A stretch of 64,000 bases of DNA, from NCBI GenBank assembly GCA_023664485.1, contig JAMPFK010000005.1, forward strand, positions 55,638-119,637. The letters are read 5' to 3'. Below, piece by piece: positions 1 to 7,595 of the stretch. Each line of letters opens with the position of its first letter. The first letter of the stretch is position 1. Under the pieces are notes generated by a model, which worked only from the letters and a program-made list of their open reading frames with translations, was not told where the DNA came from and did not search any database. Source of the DNA: Bacteroides fragilis. Lineage in GTDB: Bacteria > Bacillota > Clostridia > Lachnospirales > Lachnospiraceae. The position numbers and the translations under genes are program-made.

Positions 1-390
1 TCTATCGAGAAGGTAAGTTCCGGTTCCAGAATCGTGGACGATACTTCCAAGGCAATGGAAGAGATTACGAGAGTGGTTCAGGACAGCGAGATGATCATCA
101 ACGGTATCGCAGAGTCTTCCAATTATCAGGCGACAGCGGTTGCGCAGATCGAGCAGGCGATTACGCAGGTATCCCAGGTCGTACAGACCAACTCCGCTAC
201 AAGCGAGGAGTGTGCGGCAGCCAGCGAAGAACTGTCCAATCAGGCGTCCAGAATGCGGGAGATGCTCTCTATCTACAATCTTGGTTCGGGCAGCGGCTCA
301 TCTTCCTATGGCGGCGGTTCCTATTCCTCTTCTTCATCGGGAATGAACGAGCAGGTCATTTCTCTTGGGGATGACTTCGGGAAGTATTGA
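1..390 (+). CDS. Methyl-accepting chemotaxis protein, C-terminal fragment
   Basis: The open frame runs in from the left edge, so only the last 129 residues are present. The segment is a long Ala/Gln/Glu/Ser-rich helix of the signalling-domain type, with phrases such as AVAQIEQAITQVSQVVQTN and SEECAAASEELSNQA, which fit the adaptation helix of a chemoreceptor that passes its state to CheA/CheW. The C-terminus is a Ser/Gly-rich flexible tail ending in LGDDFGKY. The sensor domain and membrane helices lie outside the window. An Hpt-domain gene follows, which supports a signalling context. A hairpin with 11-bp arms follows the stop. The family is clear; the ligand is unknown. Confidence 0.85.
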   Translation, partial: SIEKVSSGSRIVDDTSKAMEEITRVVQDSEMIINGIAESSNYQATAVAQIEQAITQVSQVVQTNSATSEECAAASEELSNQASRMREMLSIYNLGSGSGSSSYGGGSYSSSSSGMNEQVISLGDDFGKY

Positions 391-427
391 TCATTAAGAA
401 AACAACGGGGAAATAAATAAAGAAGGA

Positions 428-461
428 TTCCGGCACAGGAAAGAAAGTTTCTGTGCCGGAA
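428..461 (+). terminator. Hairpin after the chemoreceptor gene
   Basis: Perfect 11-bp arms (428-438 and 451-461, TTCCGGCACAG and its complement) enclose a 12-base loop, 38 bases after the stop. The downstream T-tract is weak, so termination efficiency is uncertain. Confidence 0.55.
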
Positions 462-533
462 CTTGTAATTTCAGAAAAAACATAGTAATATGAGAAAGGA
501 ACAAAAGTAAAAAAGAAAAAGGGGGAAATTTTC

Positions 534-893
534 ATGACTTTGTTCGAGGAGCTGAAGGAACTGGGCGTCGATGTTGACGGCGGTTTGAAACGGATCAACG
601 GGAACGAGAAGTTATATACGAAATTGCTGGGTTCTTTCATAAAATCAATTAATACCTATCATGTCGAAGCGGACTTTGACGGCACGGACTATAACGAGAC
701 GATAGAGAAGGCGCATGCGATAAAAGGCATCTCCGGGAATCTGTCCATAACGCCTGTTTACGAGGCCTATACCAAAATCGTCGATTTACTTAGAACTGGA
801 AAACCGGAAGAAGCGAGGCCGATCCTGGAACAGATTCTCCCGGTGCAGGACGAGATCATTGCCTGTATCGGAAAACATAGTGAAATCGGATAA
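534..893 (+). CDS. Hpt (histidine phosphotransfer) domain protein
   Basis: A 119-residue protein that is essentially one Hpt domain. The phosphorylatable histidine is in AHAIKGISGNLSI (around residue 62), matching the HxxKG(A/S)xxN pattern of the four-helix-bundle Hpt fold. Such proteins relay phosphate between a receiver domain and another receiver or kinase in the cytoplasm. It follows a chemoreceptor gene by 143 bases, with a GGGGG-type ribosome site shortly before ATG. No kinase or receiver gene is visible here, so the partner is unknown. The fold call is firm; the pathway is inferred from position. Confidence 0.8.
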   Translation: MTLFEELKELGVDVDGGLKRINGNEKLYTKLLGSFIKSINTYHVEADFDGTDYNETIEKAHAIKGISGNLSITPVYEAYTKIVDLLRTGKPEEARPILEQILPVQDEIIACIGKHSEIG

Positions 894-986
894 ACGGATC
901 CGTTTCTGAATGAATGGAGAAACAGGTAAAATGGACAGGAAGACCATTCGTTTATTGGGAAGCAAAAATAATGAGGGAGAGAACGA

Positions 987-2249
987 ATGAAGAACAGGAT
1001 AATCACCGCATTGCTGATCACAGCGATGTTGTCCGGCCTGACGGCATGCGGCGGTAAGGAGCCGAGCGCATCTGATTTAACGACGAACAGGAAACGGGTG
1101 GCGGATATGGAGGATGCCGCAGCAGCCGATGGGGATGAAACGGGAGAAGAAGCTGAGGAAGTACAGGAACCGGAGGAAGCGGCAAAGACAGTGGACGGTG
1201 TTGTGTTTGGTTCCGACGAGGCAAAGGGATACGACGGTTTCGAGTATCTGATGGAAGAACTGGTTTCAACATCCAATACGAAATCAGGCGATAAAAAGAC
1301 CGTGTCCGTTTTCGTGCCGGACGGGGATTATCCGAGCGTTTCCGGCTCCTATGCGACGAGCGAACGCATGGGTGTTGTCGTGGATGTGGATATAGACCCG
1401 TATCTCCAATATAATGCGGCGGACTATACGGCGGGCGAAAATCTGGAAGCTTATGTAGAGGATGAAATGTCCTATTCCTCGTATCTTTATGGAGTCGATA
1501 TCGGCGAAGTTGAGGAAATCGGAGAAGATGCCGCGATGTGCGTCGTTACCTATATGCAGTTCGATTCCTATGACAGCAGCTATTCGCCGTATTATCAGGT
1601 CTTTTGTCTGAAAGAGCTGGGTGATAATGTCATGGGGCTCGTGGATATCTGCATTATAGCGGATGAAACGACGGGCAGGACGAAAGATATGATAGCGGAA
1701 TTATCCTCTTTTTATCAGGTCGATATCGGCTGGGATAATTCTTTTGCAGAGGCAAAGCGGACAGAATTTGAAAACAGCGACGAATATAACGCGGATGCTT
1801 TCAATCTGGGCTATATGACATTCGAGCTGCCGGAGGGCTGGGAAAAGGATGAGGACGAAAGCTCCTACAGCGAGGCGGTTTTTGCGCCGAACGGAGACGC
1901 GATAGGAGAATACGGCTATATTTCGATCGAAGAGGACTATGCGGACGACGAGGGCGTGATCGATGAAATGTTATCCGATCTGGAATATACGCAAAGCTAT
2001 TTTGAAGAGGTGCTCGGCGAGGATGTGACGGATCTCGTGATAGACGATGCGGGAGAGACTTTCTTAGGCAGAACGCTCATGATGGAAATGAAGGCCGATG
2101 GCGATACCGGCATTTTCTATATCGCGCAGAACGGCTATTCACAGTATGCGGTCTATGCGGTCGTCTGGGCAGAAGAAGGTGAAGAGGCGGAAGAGAATGT
2201 AAGAGCGGCGCTGGATATGCTCTTCGAGACGGGACAATTAAAAGAATAG
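987..2249 (+). CDS. Secreted lipoprotein of unknown function
   Basis: 420 residues with a type II signal peptide: a basic start (MKNR), a hydrophobic core, and a lipobox LSGLTAC ending at Cys21, so it should be lipidated and anchored outside the membrane. A short acidic linker (AADGDETGEEAEEVQEPEE) follows, then a mature region rich in Asp, Glu and Tyr with two stretches that look alike (around SYSSYLYGVDIGEVEEIGED and the later LGYMTFELPEGWEKDEDE region). The second resembles the generic fold of clostridial extracellular lipoproteins, but I cannot name a family. A GGGAGAG ribosome site precedes ATG. A strong inverted repeat lies 25 bases after the stop. Function unknown. Confidence 0.75.
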   Translation: MKNRIITALLITAMLSGLTACGGKEPSASDLTTNRKRVADMEDAAAADGDETGEEAEEVQEPEEAAKTVDGVVFGSDEAKGYDGFEYLMEELVSTSNTKSGDKKTVSVFVPDGDYPSVSGSYATSERMGVVVDVDIDPYLQYNAADYTAGENLEAYVEDEMSYSSYLYGVDIGEVEEIGEDAAMCVVTYMQFDSYDSSYSPYYQVFCLKELGDNVMGLVDICIIADETTGRTKDMIAELSSFYQVDIGWDNSFAEAKRTEFENSDEYNADAFNLGYMTFELPEGWEKDEDESSYSEAVFAPNGDAIGEYGYISIEEDYADDEGVIDEMLSDLEYTQSYFEEVLGEDVTDLVIDDAGETFLGRTLMMEMKADGDTGIFYIAQNGYSQYAVYAVVWAEEGEEAEENVRAALDMLFETGQLKE

Positions 2250-2274
2250 TCAGAAGAAGCGGTCATCGACCGGA

Positions 2275-2314
2275 AAGAATGCCAGTTTCCGATGAAGCGG
2301 GAACTGGCATTCTT
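2275..2314 (+). terminator. Hairpin after the lipoprotein gene
   Basis: Arms 2275-2290 and 2299-2314 are complementary over 16 positions with one G-T or mismatch, around an 8-base loop. The T-run is absent. The hairpin contains the most upstream possible ATG (2292) of the next gene, one reason to choose the later start at 2346. Confidence 0.5.
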
Positions 2315-2345
2315 CGCACATGGAGAGGGGTTTTTAAGAAAAATC

Positions 2346-3092
2346 ATGAAGAAAGAGTTTTTCTGCATTTTATGCAGTCTGTTCTGCTTCGTTTACTGCT
2401 TTGTGATCTACAGCATCAGGTCAGGGACCCGTTTCTATCTGGTATGGGGGCTGGGCGGATGCTCTTTTCTGGGGCTTACGGTCTTTCTGCATTTTCATAT
2501 GTGGTCAGGGCTGCCGCACGGTCTGCAGAAGGTCATCGCAGCCGCGCTCGTATGCGGGATTTTCGCGTTCATTATCGTGGAGGGCTGTATTATCAGCGGT
2601 TATCGTGCCAAAGGGGAAGAAAATCTGGATTATCTCATCGTGCTCGGCGCGCAGGTGAAGGAAAAGGGGCCTTCCGCCGCCTTGAAATTCCGGCTGGATA
2701 CGGCTTATGACTATCTGGTGGAAAATGAAAATACGATCTGTATCGTTTCCGGCGGACAGGGGGCGAACGAGCCGTGCAGCGAAGCGCAGGGAATGTATGG
2801 TTATCTGGTGGAAAAAGGAATTGCGCGGGAACGGATCATCATGGAGGACAAATCGACGGATACCTCGGAAAATATCGCTTTCAGTTCGGCTTTCCTGGAT
2901 ATGGAAACAGACCGCGTTGGAATCGTGACGAATAACTTTCATGTTTTCAGAGGGGTCCGCCTCGCGAGGCATCAGGGGATTCAGAATGTCTGCGGAATCG
3001 CTGCGCCCGCTGACATCTGTTTTCAGCCAAACAATATGGTGCGGGAGTTTTTCGGCATCGTGAAGGACCTGCTCTGCGGAAATCTGATTTAG
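2346..3092 (+). CDS. YdcF/SanA-like (DUF218) membrane protein
   Basis: 248 residues from the ATG at 2346, chosen because the earlier ATG (2292) lies in a hairpin. The N-terminus carries about three hydrophobic segments (FFCILCSLFCFVYCFVIYS, a second near LVWGLGGCSFLGL, a third near IAAALVCGIFAFIIVEG). The C-terminal half is the DUF218 domain: DYLIVLGAQVKEKGPSAAL, a central CIVSGGQG, NEPCSEAQGMYGYL, and DTSENIAFS. Conserved acidic and glycine motifs sit where family members bind an anionic ligand. The biochemical role of the family is poorly defined; cell-envelope functions have been suggested for relatives. The family call is confident; the start is less certain because the GGAGAGGGG site is 15 bases away. 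Confidence 0.8.
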   Translation: MKKEFFCILCSLFCFVYCFVIYSIRSGTRFYLVWGLGGCSFLGLTVFLHFHMWSGLPHGLQKVIAAALVCGIFAFIIVEGCIISGYRAKGEENLDYLIVLGAQVKEKGPSAALKFRLDTAYDYLVENENTICIVSGGQGANEPCSEAQGMYGYLVEKGIARERIIMEDKSTDTSENIAFSSAFLDMETDRVGIVTNNFHVFRGVRLARHQGIQNVCGIAAPADICFQPNNMVREFFGIVKDLLCGNLI

Positions 3093-3127
3093 CCGTTGGC
3101 GGGAATCGCGTAATATGGTAAAATAGT

Positions 3128-3237
3128 GTGAGAAGAACTTCTAAAGCTCATGCCAATGGGCATTTCGCCAGGAAGTTCTACGATTCGCTTCGCGAATCTT
3201 TCTCGCACTGGAGAATGCCAAAGATGCGGCATTCTCC
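3128..3237. repeat. Hairpin-rich intergenic element
   Basis: The 214 bases between the YdcF-like gene and the next gene hold nested inverted repeats. An 8-bp stem (3134-3141 with 3172-3179) lies inside weaker outer arms (about 3126-3134 with 3200-3208). Two more hairpins are GATTCGCTTCGCGAATC at 3183-3199 and arms GAGAATGCC/GGCATTCTC at about 3211-3236. No coding frame fits. It may be a dispersed palindromic repeat or a structured 3' end. Confidence 0.45.
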
Positions 3238-3306
3238 GCACAGATTTGAGATTTTGCAGAGCGGAATCAGTGGCGGGTAAAATGATACAAGAGGGAAATG
3301 ACCGAT

Positions 3307-4350
3307 ATGGGGAAAACAGGATTCATAACATTGCTCGTCATCGTGCTGCTTATATGTGCGGGATGCGCTGCGGAAGAGAAAACCGATAATATCAGCGAGG
3401 GTATGGCCGCGGTTCAGAATCTGCAGTACGAAGCGGCTCTCCGGTATTTTGAGGCTGCGTTAGAGGCGGGCGAGAACGAAAGACAGCTCTGCCGCGGAAT
3501 GGGGCTTGCCTATATGGGGCTCTCGCAGTACGAAAACGCCATCGTTTACCTGGAAAGGGCATTGCAGCTGAGCGACGGAAGGCCGGAAGATATGGATTAC
3601 GATATTAATTATTATCTGGCGACGGCCTATTTCAGGAACGGGCAGGCGGAAGACGCGGTCAGCTCCTATGACGCCATTCTGGCCCTGCGGCCTAAAGAAG
3701 TGGAGGCTTATTATCTGCGCGGCTGTGTGAAACTGTACAACGGTGATTTTGAAGGAGCCAAACCGGATTTTGACCAGGCAGTTTCCATGGATGCACAGAA
3801 CTACGACCGGCTGATTCAAATCTATATTGCGCTGGTCGATAACGGCTATAAGGACGCCGGCAAAGAATATTTTGCGCAGGTCATAGCGGACAATGAAAAA
3901 TCGATTTCCGATTATGATATGGGCCGCATCTATTATTATCTGGAAGATTACGAAAATGCGAAAAATTATCTTTCCAGGGTAAAGATTTCCGCAAATTACG
4001 AAGCGTCCCTGTATCTTGGGAGGACCTATGAGGCGTTGGGAGATTATAACTACGCTTCCAGCATCTATAACGATTATACGCTGAATGACCAGAGCCAGCC
4101 GGAAATCTATAACCAGCTCGGCCTGTGCCGGATGCAGATGGGAGAATACGAACTGGCGCTGATGGCGTTCCAGTCTGCAATGAATATCGAGGGGAATGAT
4201 ATGATGCAGACCCTCAAATTTAATGAAATCGCCGCTTATGAGTATATGAAGGACTACAAAACGGCGGCAGCTCTGATGAATGATTATCTGAAATCCTATC
4301 CTGACGATGCCGCGGCGCAGCGGGAGTATCAGTTCTTAAAGACCAGATAG
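3307..4350 (+). CDS. TPR-repeat lipoprotein
   Basis: 347 residues from ATG 3307, chosen because GAGGGAA at 3291-3297 is correctly spaced for it but too close to the ATG at 3298. A hydrophobic signal (ITLLVIVLLICAGC) ends in a lipobox cysteine, predicting an extracytoplasmic lipoprotein. The rest is about eight tetratricopeptide repeats: A.L.Y...AL..GE, YMGLSQYENAIVYLERAL, YFRNGQAEDAVSSYDAIL, and later YEALGDYNYASSIYNDY and MQMGEYELALMAFQSAM. TPR solenoids bind peptides or proteins, here probably in envelope assembly. Nothing in the neighbourhood names the partner. Confidence 0.8.
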   Translation: MGKTGFITLLVIVLLICAGCAAEEKTDNISEGMAAVQNLQYEAALRYFEAALEAGENERQLCRGMGLAYMGLSQYENAIVYLERALQLSDGRPEDMDYDINYYLATAYFRNGQAEDAVSSYDAILALRPKEVEAYYLRGCVKLYNGDFEGAKPDFDQAVSMDAQNYDRLIQIYIALVDNGYKDAGKEYFAQVIADNEKSISDYDMGRIYYYLEDYENAKNYLSRVKISANYEASLYLGRTYEALGDYNYASSIYNDYTLNDQSQPEIYNQLGLCRMQMGEYELALMAFQSAMNIEGNDMMQTLKFNEIAAYEYMKDYKTAAALMNDYLKSYPDDAAAQREYQFLKTR

Positions 4351-4354
4351 GCTC

Positions 4355-4381
4355 CGCGCCGCCTGCAGGCCGTGCGGCGCG
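4355..4381 (+). terminator. GC-rich hairpin after the TPR lipoprotein gene
   Basis: CGCGCCGC (4355-4362) pairs perfectly with GCGGCGCG (4374-4381) five bases after the stop. There is no real T-run. It separates the TPR gene from the promoter at 4393. Confidence 0.5.
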
Positions 4382-4392
4382 CAGGTTATTGA

Positions 4393-4421
4393 TTGACAGG
4401 GATTATATGCAATGGTACTAT
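4393..4421 (+). promoter_or_regulatory. Sigma-A promoter of the Nudix-like/pyrF unit
   Basis: TTGACA at 4393-4398, a 17-base spacer and TACTAT at 4416-4421: a near-consensus vegetative promoter about 90 bases before the next gene. Confidence 0.7.
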
Positions 4422-4509
4422 ATCCAGTAGGATTTGATGTAAGAAGCTGATTATCTGGAAATCTGATTTCCGCATCCGGGGCGGTGCGGGGAAAGGCATG
4501 GTATGAGAT

Positions 4510-4914
4510 ATGGGAAAAACTTTTCTGCGTGTGAAAGGGATCATTAAAAAAGACGACAGGTATCTGTTGGTAAAAAGATGGGTGGACGACCATATTCCGG
4601 AACCTTTTATATGGGAATTTATCGATACGGAAGTCAATCACGGCGAAGCTCCCGACGAAGCGGTGCTCCGCGCGGTTCAGGAACTTTTGTCAATCGACGG
4701 TAAAATAGAGAAAATAGAATACACATGGTCCAGCATGCTCGGCGATACGCATTGCGTCGGTATCGCTTATATCTGTTCTATTCCGGAGGAGGAAGAGAAG
4801 CACATCATTCTGCCGGAAGAATACGGCGAGTATGAGTGGGTAAAGCGGGAGCAGTTCGAGGAGTATATTGAGAATCAGTTCGTACTGCGGGATCTGAAGG
4901 ATAAGGAACTCTGA
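4510..4914 (+). CDS. Nudix-fold protein with a degenerate Nudix box
   Basis: 134 residues. The N-terminus (RVKGIIKKDDRYLLVKR) and the segment HGEAPDEAVLRAVQELLSI align by eye with a Nudix domain (GX5EX7REUXEEXGU). The box is incomplete: the leading Gly is Thr, the RE pair is RA, the EE pair is EL and the late Gly is Ser, so two glutamates that normally bind catalytic metal are missing. It may bind rather than hydrolyse a nucleotide, or use other ligands. It shares a strong promoter with pyrF and ends 30 bases before it, suggesting a pyrimidine-related role, but that is inference. GGAAAGG precedes ATG by about 12 bases. Confidence 0.7.
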   Translation: MGKTFLRVKGIIKKDDRYLLVKRWVDDHIPEPFIWEFIDTEVNHGEAPDEAVLRAVQELLSIDGKIEKIEYTWSSMLGDTHCVGIAYICSIPEEEEKHIILPEEYGEYEWVKREQFEEYIENQFVLRDLKDKEL

Positions 4915-4944
4915 TTTGAAGCGGGCAGGGACAAAGAAAGGAGC

Positions 4945-5916
4945 ATGGCCATAAAAATGATAGATAAGCTGATTCAGAACATTGAACGGACAGGCGCGCC
5001 AATCGTGGTGGGATTGGATCCGATGTTAAAATATATACCGGAGCATCTGCAGAAACGGGCTTTTGAAGAGTACGGAGAGACGTTGAAGGGCGCAGCGGAG
5101 GCGGTATGGGCTTTCAATAAAGAAATCGTCGATCATGTATACGATCTGATTCCGGCGGTAAAGCCCCAGATCGCGATGTATGAGCAGTTCGGCGTGGAAG
5201 GTCTGCTCGTTTTCCGGAGAACGGTAGAATATTGTAAGGAAAAGGGACTTATCGTGATCGGCGATGTGAAACGCGGCGATATCGGTTCTACCTCCGAGGC
5301 TTATGCGGTAGGGCATCTTGGGAAAATACAGGTGGGAAACCGGTTCTGCCGGGGATTTGACGAAGATTTTGTCACAGTCAATCCGTATCTTGGTTCCGAC
5401 GGCGTCAAGCCTTTTATCAAGGTCTGTCAGGAAGAAAAGAAGGGAATTTTTGTCCTTGTAAAGACATCGAATCCGAGCAGCGGGGAATTTCAGGACCGTA
5501 TGGTGCGGGAAGGGATAACGTCAGGCGGCGTTGAGACCGCCGGCAGGCCGCTCTATGAAATCGTCGGCGAAAAGGTCGCGGAGTGGGGCGCGGACTGCAT
5601 GGGCAGTTCCTACAGCAATGTCGGCGCCGTTGTCGGCGCGACTTATCCGGAGCAGGGCAGGGTGCTGCGCAGACTGATGCCGAAGGCATTCATCCTCGTG
5701 CCGGGCTATGGCGCGCAGGGCGGAAAAGGAGCGGATCTGGTGCATTTCTTTCATAAAGACGGGCTCGGTGCGATCGTCAATTCTTCGAGAGGCATTATTG
5801 CCGCATACAAACAGGAAGAATATGCGAAATATGGCGCGGAGCATTTTGCGGAGGCTTCCAGGGCGGCGGTGCTCGCCATGAAAGAAGATATTGCGGAGGC
5901 ACTCGCAAAAAGATAA
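4945..5916 (+). CDS. pyrF: Orotidine 5'-phosphate decarboxylase (type 2)
   Basis: 323 residues, the length of the longer type 2 OMP decarboxylases. It makes UMP from OMP, the last step of de novo pyrimidine synthesis, in the cytoplasm. Visible motifs are VVGLDPMLKYIPEHL, the catalytic Asp-Lys-Asp region GDVKRGDIGSTSEAYA, VNPYLGSDGVKPF, and VPGYGAQGGKGAD with NSSRGII near the phosphate-binding end. AAAGGAG lies almost against the ATG at 4945; an ATG four codons later (4957) has a longer 13-base spacing, so the start is ambiguous. It is downstream of the Nudix-like gene, with pyrE following after a 375-base gap and its own promoter. Confidence 0.93.
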   Translation: MAIKMIDKLIQNIERTGAPIVVGLDPMLKYIPEHLQKRAFEEYGETLKGAAEAVWAFNKEIVDHVYDLIPAVKPQIAMYEQFGVEGLLVFRRTVEYCKEKGLIVIGDVKRGDIGSTSEAYAVGHLGKIQVGNRFCRGFDEDFVTVNPYLGSDGVKPFIKVCQEEKKGIFVLVKTSNPSSGEFQDRMVREGITSGGVETAGRPLYEIVGEKVAEWGADCMGSSYSNVGAVVGATYPEQGRVLRRLMPKAFILVPGYGAQGGKGADLVHFFHKDGLGAIVNSSRGIIAAYKQEEYAKYGAEHFAEASRAAVLAMKEDIAEALAKR

Positions 5917-6291
5917 CAGGAAAATTTAAGATCAGCCGCCAGAGGGGGATTTTCCTCCGATCTTTACAGGCGGATCTCCGGGGGATTGGAAGCCTTAAAA
6001 AGGGTTTCAAATCCTCCGCATTTATTTTGATTTGTTTTGCAGAGGAGTCTTCTTCATAAGAACAGATGATTTTCAGTTGATCGATGGGGCTTTGCAAGGA
6101 TGTCCCAGCCGGATAATCTGCTCCTGTATCATACCGAAAACTGATTTCCGTGTATATCATATAAAATCGATTGAATATAAATGCCGGATGTGATAAAATG
6201 GTAAAAGTATTGAAGAGTTCTTTTCCTGGTCCGCCGCGGAAAGGCAGAAGCGGCGGAGCAATCATTGAATGGAACGGAGGTTTTAGGATAT
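5917..6291 (+). other. pyrF-pyrE intergenic region and pyrE leader
   Basis: No gene is seen. A hairpin with arms AAGATC (5928-5933) and GATCTT (5959-5964) and an inner GAGG/CCTC stem follows pyrF, without a T-run. The pyrE promoter lies at 6171-6199, leaving an approximately 85-base untranslated leader. I looked for a PyrR-type attenuator and could not support one. Confidence 0.4.
6171..6199 (+). promoter_or_regulatory. Sigma-A promoter of pyrE
   Basis: TTGAAT (6171-6176), a 17-base spacer and TAAAAT (6194-6199). Confidence 0.7.
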
Positions 6292-6969
6292 ATGGAACAA
6301 TACAAACAGGAATTTATCGAATTCATGGTGGACAGCCAGGTGCTTAAATTTGGCGATTTTACCTTAAAGAGCGGCAGGAAGTCCCCTTTTTTCATGAATG
6401 CCGGCGCTTATGTGACGGGAACGCAGCTGCGCAGGCTGGGCGGGTATTATGCAAAGGCGATTTACGACCATTACGGTCTGGATTTCGACGTGCTGTTCGG
6501 CCCGGCTTATAAAGGGATTCCTCTTTCCGTTGCAGCTACGATGGCGATCAGTGAATTATACGGGAAGGAAGTGCGGTACTGCTCCAATCGGAAAGAGGTC
6601 AAAGATCACGGCGATACGGGCATTCTTCTTGGGAGTAAACTGAAGGATGGCGACAGGGTCGTTATCATCGAGGACGTTACCACTTCCGGGAAGTCTATCG
6701 AGGAGACCCTCCCGATTCTTAAAGCGCAGGCGGATGTGGACATTAAAGGGCTTATCGTATCGCTGAACCGGATGGAGCGGGGGCTGGAAAGCACGAAGAG
6801 CGCGCTGGAAGAAATCAAAGAGAAATACGGATTTGAAGCGAACGCTATCGTCACGATGGCGGATGTCGTAGAATGCCTGTATAATAAACCCTGTCAGGGA
6901 AGCGTCTATATCGACGACACGCTGAAAGCGGCTATCGACGAATATTACGCGCAGTATGGAGCAAAATAA
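6292..6969 (+). CDS. pyrE: Orotate phosphoribosyltransferase
   Basis: 225 residues from ATG 6292. The in-frame ATG at 6265 is rejected because the CGGAGG site (6275-6280) lies downstream of it. The enzyme joins orotate to PRPP to give OMP, the substrate of the neighbouring PyrF. Motifs are FTLKSGRKSPFFMNAG near the N-terminus, FGPAYKGIPL, the conserved YCSNRKEVKDHG loop, and the PRPP-binding signature RVVIIEDVTTSGKS (around residues 124-137). Length is typical of clostridial PyrE. A short membrane-protein gene follows after 31 bases, apparently on the same transcript. Confidence 0.94.
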   Translation: MEQYKQEFIEFMVDSQVLKFGDFTLKSGRKSPFFMNAGAYVTGTQLRRLGGYYAKAIYDHYGLDFDVLFGPAYKGIPLSVAATMAISELYGKEVRYCSNRKEVKDHGDTGILLGSKLKDGDRVVIIEDVTTSGKSIEETLPILKAQADVDIKGLIVSLNRMERGLESTKSALEEIKEKYGFEANAIVTMADVVECLYNKPCQGSVYIDDTLKAAIDEYYAQYGAK

Positions 6970-7000
6970 ATTTATCTGAATAAAAAGGGATGGTGCAGGA

Positions 7001-7153
7001 ATGGAAGAAAAAACATATAAGACAATGGGAGGAGCCGGGGCGATGAATATCGCGGTCGGAGTTATCAGTCTGGTAATGGGGATTACGGGCGGTATTCTTC
7101 TGATTATCGGCGGCGCAAAGCTTCTGGCCGCCAGGAATAAAATATTATTCTGA
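7001..7153 (+). CDS. Small glycine-rich membrane protein
   Basis: A 50-residue frame (ATG 7001, stop 7151-7153) with a GCAGGA ribosome site. It starts MEEKTYKTMGGAGAMN and continues into one long hydrophobic stretch (VGVISLVMGITGGILLIIGG) ending with the basic KLLAARNK. The sequence fits a single-pass or hairpin membrane peptide. It lies 31 bases after pyrE, before a gene for another small membrane protein. I cannot assign a function. Good initiation signals and clean hydrophobic organisation argue for a real gene. Confidence 0.65.
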   Translation: MEEKTYKTMGGAGAMNIAVGVISLVMGITGGILLIIGGAKLLAARNKILF

Positions 7154-7159
7154 AGAATG

Positions 7160-7187
7160 AATGGGTATTCCGGCAGGAATGCCCATT
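7160..7187 (+). terminator. Hairpin between two small membrane-protein genes
   Basis: Arms 7160-7171 and 7176-7187 pair over 12 positions (one G-T) around a GGCA tetraloop. Only a short T stretch is present, so it could attenuate or stabilise rather than fully terminate. Confidence 0.5.
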
Positions 7188-7220
7188 TGCAGATTTGTGG
7201 ACGCATTGCAGAAAGGTATC

Positions 7221-7553
7221 ATGATCGTTATGAGTCATAGGAACAGTTTTATTTTTACCAATAAAAGCCATACGCAGAAAGGCATTATGGCGACGATTCT
7301 GGGCGTTATTTCCCTTGCGACGCTTGTTTATACGGTGGTCATGAGCTATCGGGGCGACGGAGACGTGCCGATACAGTATGGCGCGGCGGTCTTTCTCGCA
7401 ATGATTTTTGCGCTGGCGGGTGCGGCGCTCGGAGCACTTTCCAGGACAGAACGGGATAAGTATTATTTCTTTTCCTACCTCGGTATTCTGCTGAATGTGC
7501 TCGCGCTCGGCGGAGTCAGCGCGGTTCTGTATGCGGGAGCTTATGCGGCATAG
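7221..7553 (+). CDS. DUF6142-like membrane protein
   Basis: 110 residues from ATG 7221; GAAAGG at 7211-7216 is closest to this start, with an alternative at 7230. After FIFTNKSHTQKGIMATILG come three hydrophobic segments (ILGVISLATLVYTVVMSY, AAVFLAMIFALAGAALGAL, LGILLNVLALGGVSAVLYAG). The layout and the SHTQKGIMATILG opening recall the Lachnospiraceae DUF6142 family, recognised from memory. No enzymatic motif is present. It lies between pyrE and a peptidase-like gene and probably shares their transcript. Function unknown. Confidence 0.65.
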   Translation: MIVMSHRNSFIFTNKSHTQKGIMATILGVISLATLVYTVVMSYRGDGDVPIQYGAAVFLAMIFALAGAALGALSRTERDKYYFFSYLGILLNVLALGGVSAVLYAGAYAA

Positions 7554-7595
7554 CGTGTGGGAAGAACGAATTGAAATCTGGGAAAAGGAGAATTG

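Noticed and set aside
5917..6170. A PyrR attenuator before pyrE
   Set aside because: No convincing terminator/antiterminator pair or PyrR-binding loop could be drawn; only one hairpin is clear and it belongs to the end of pyrF.
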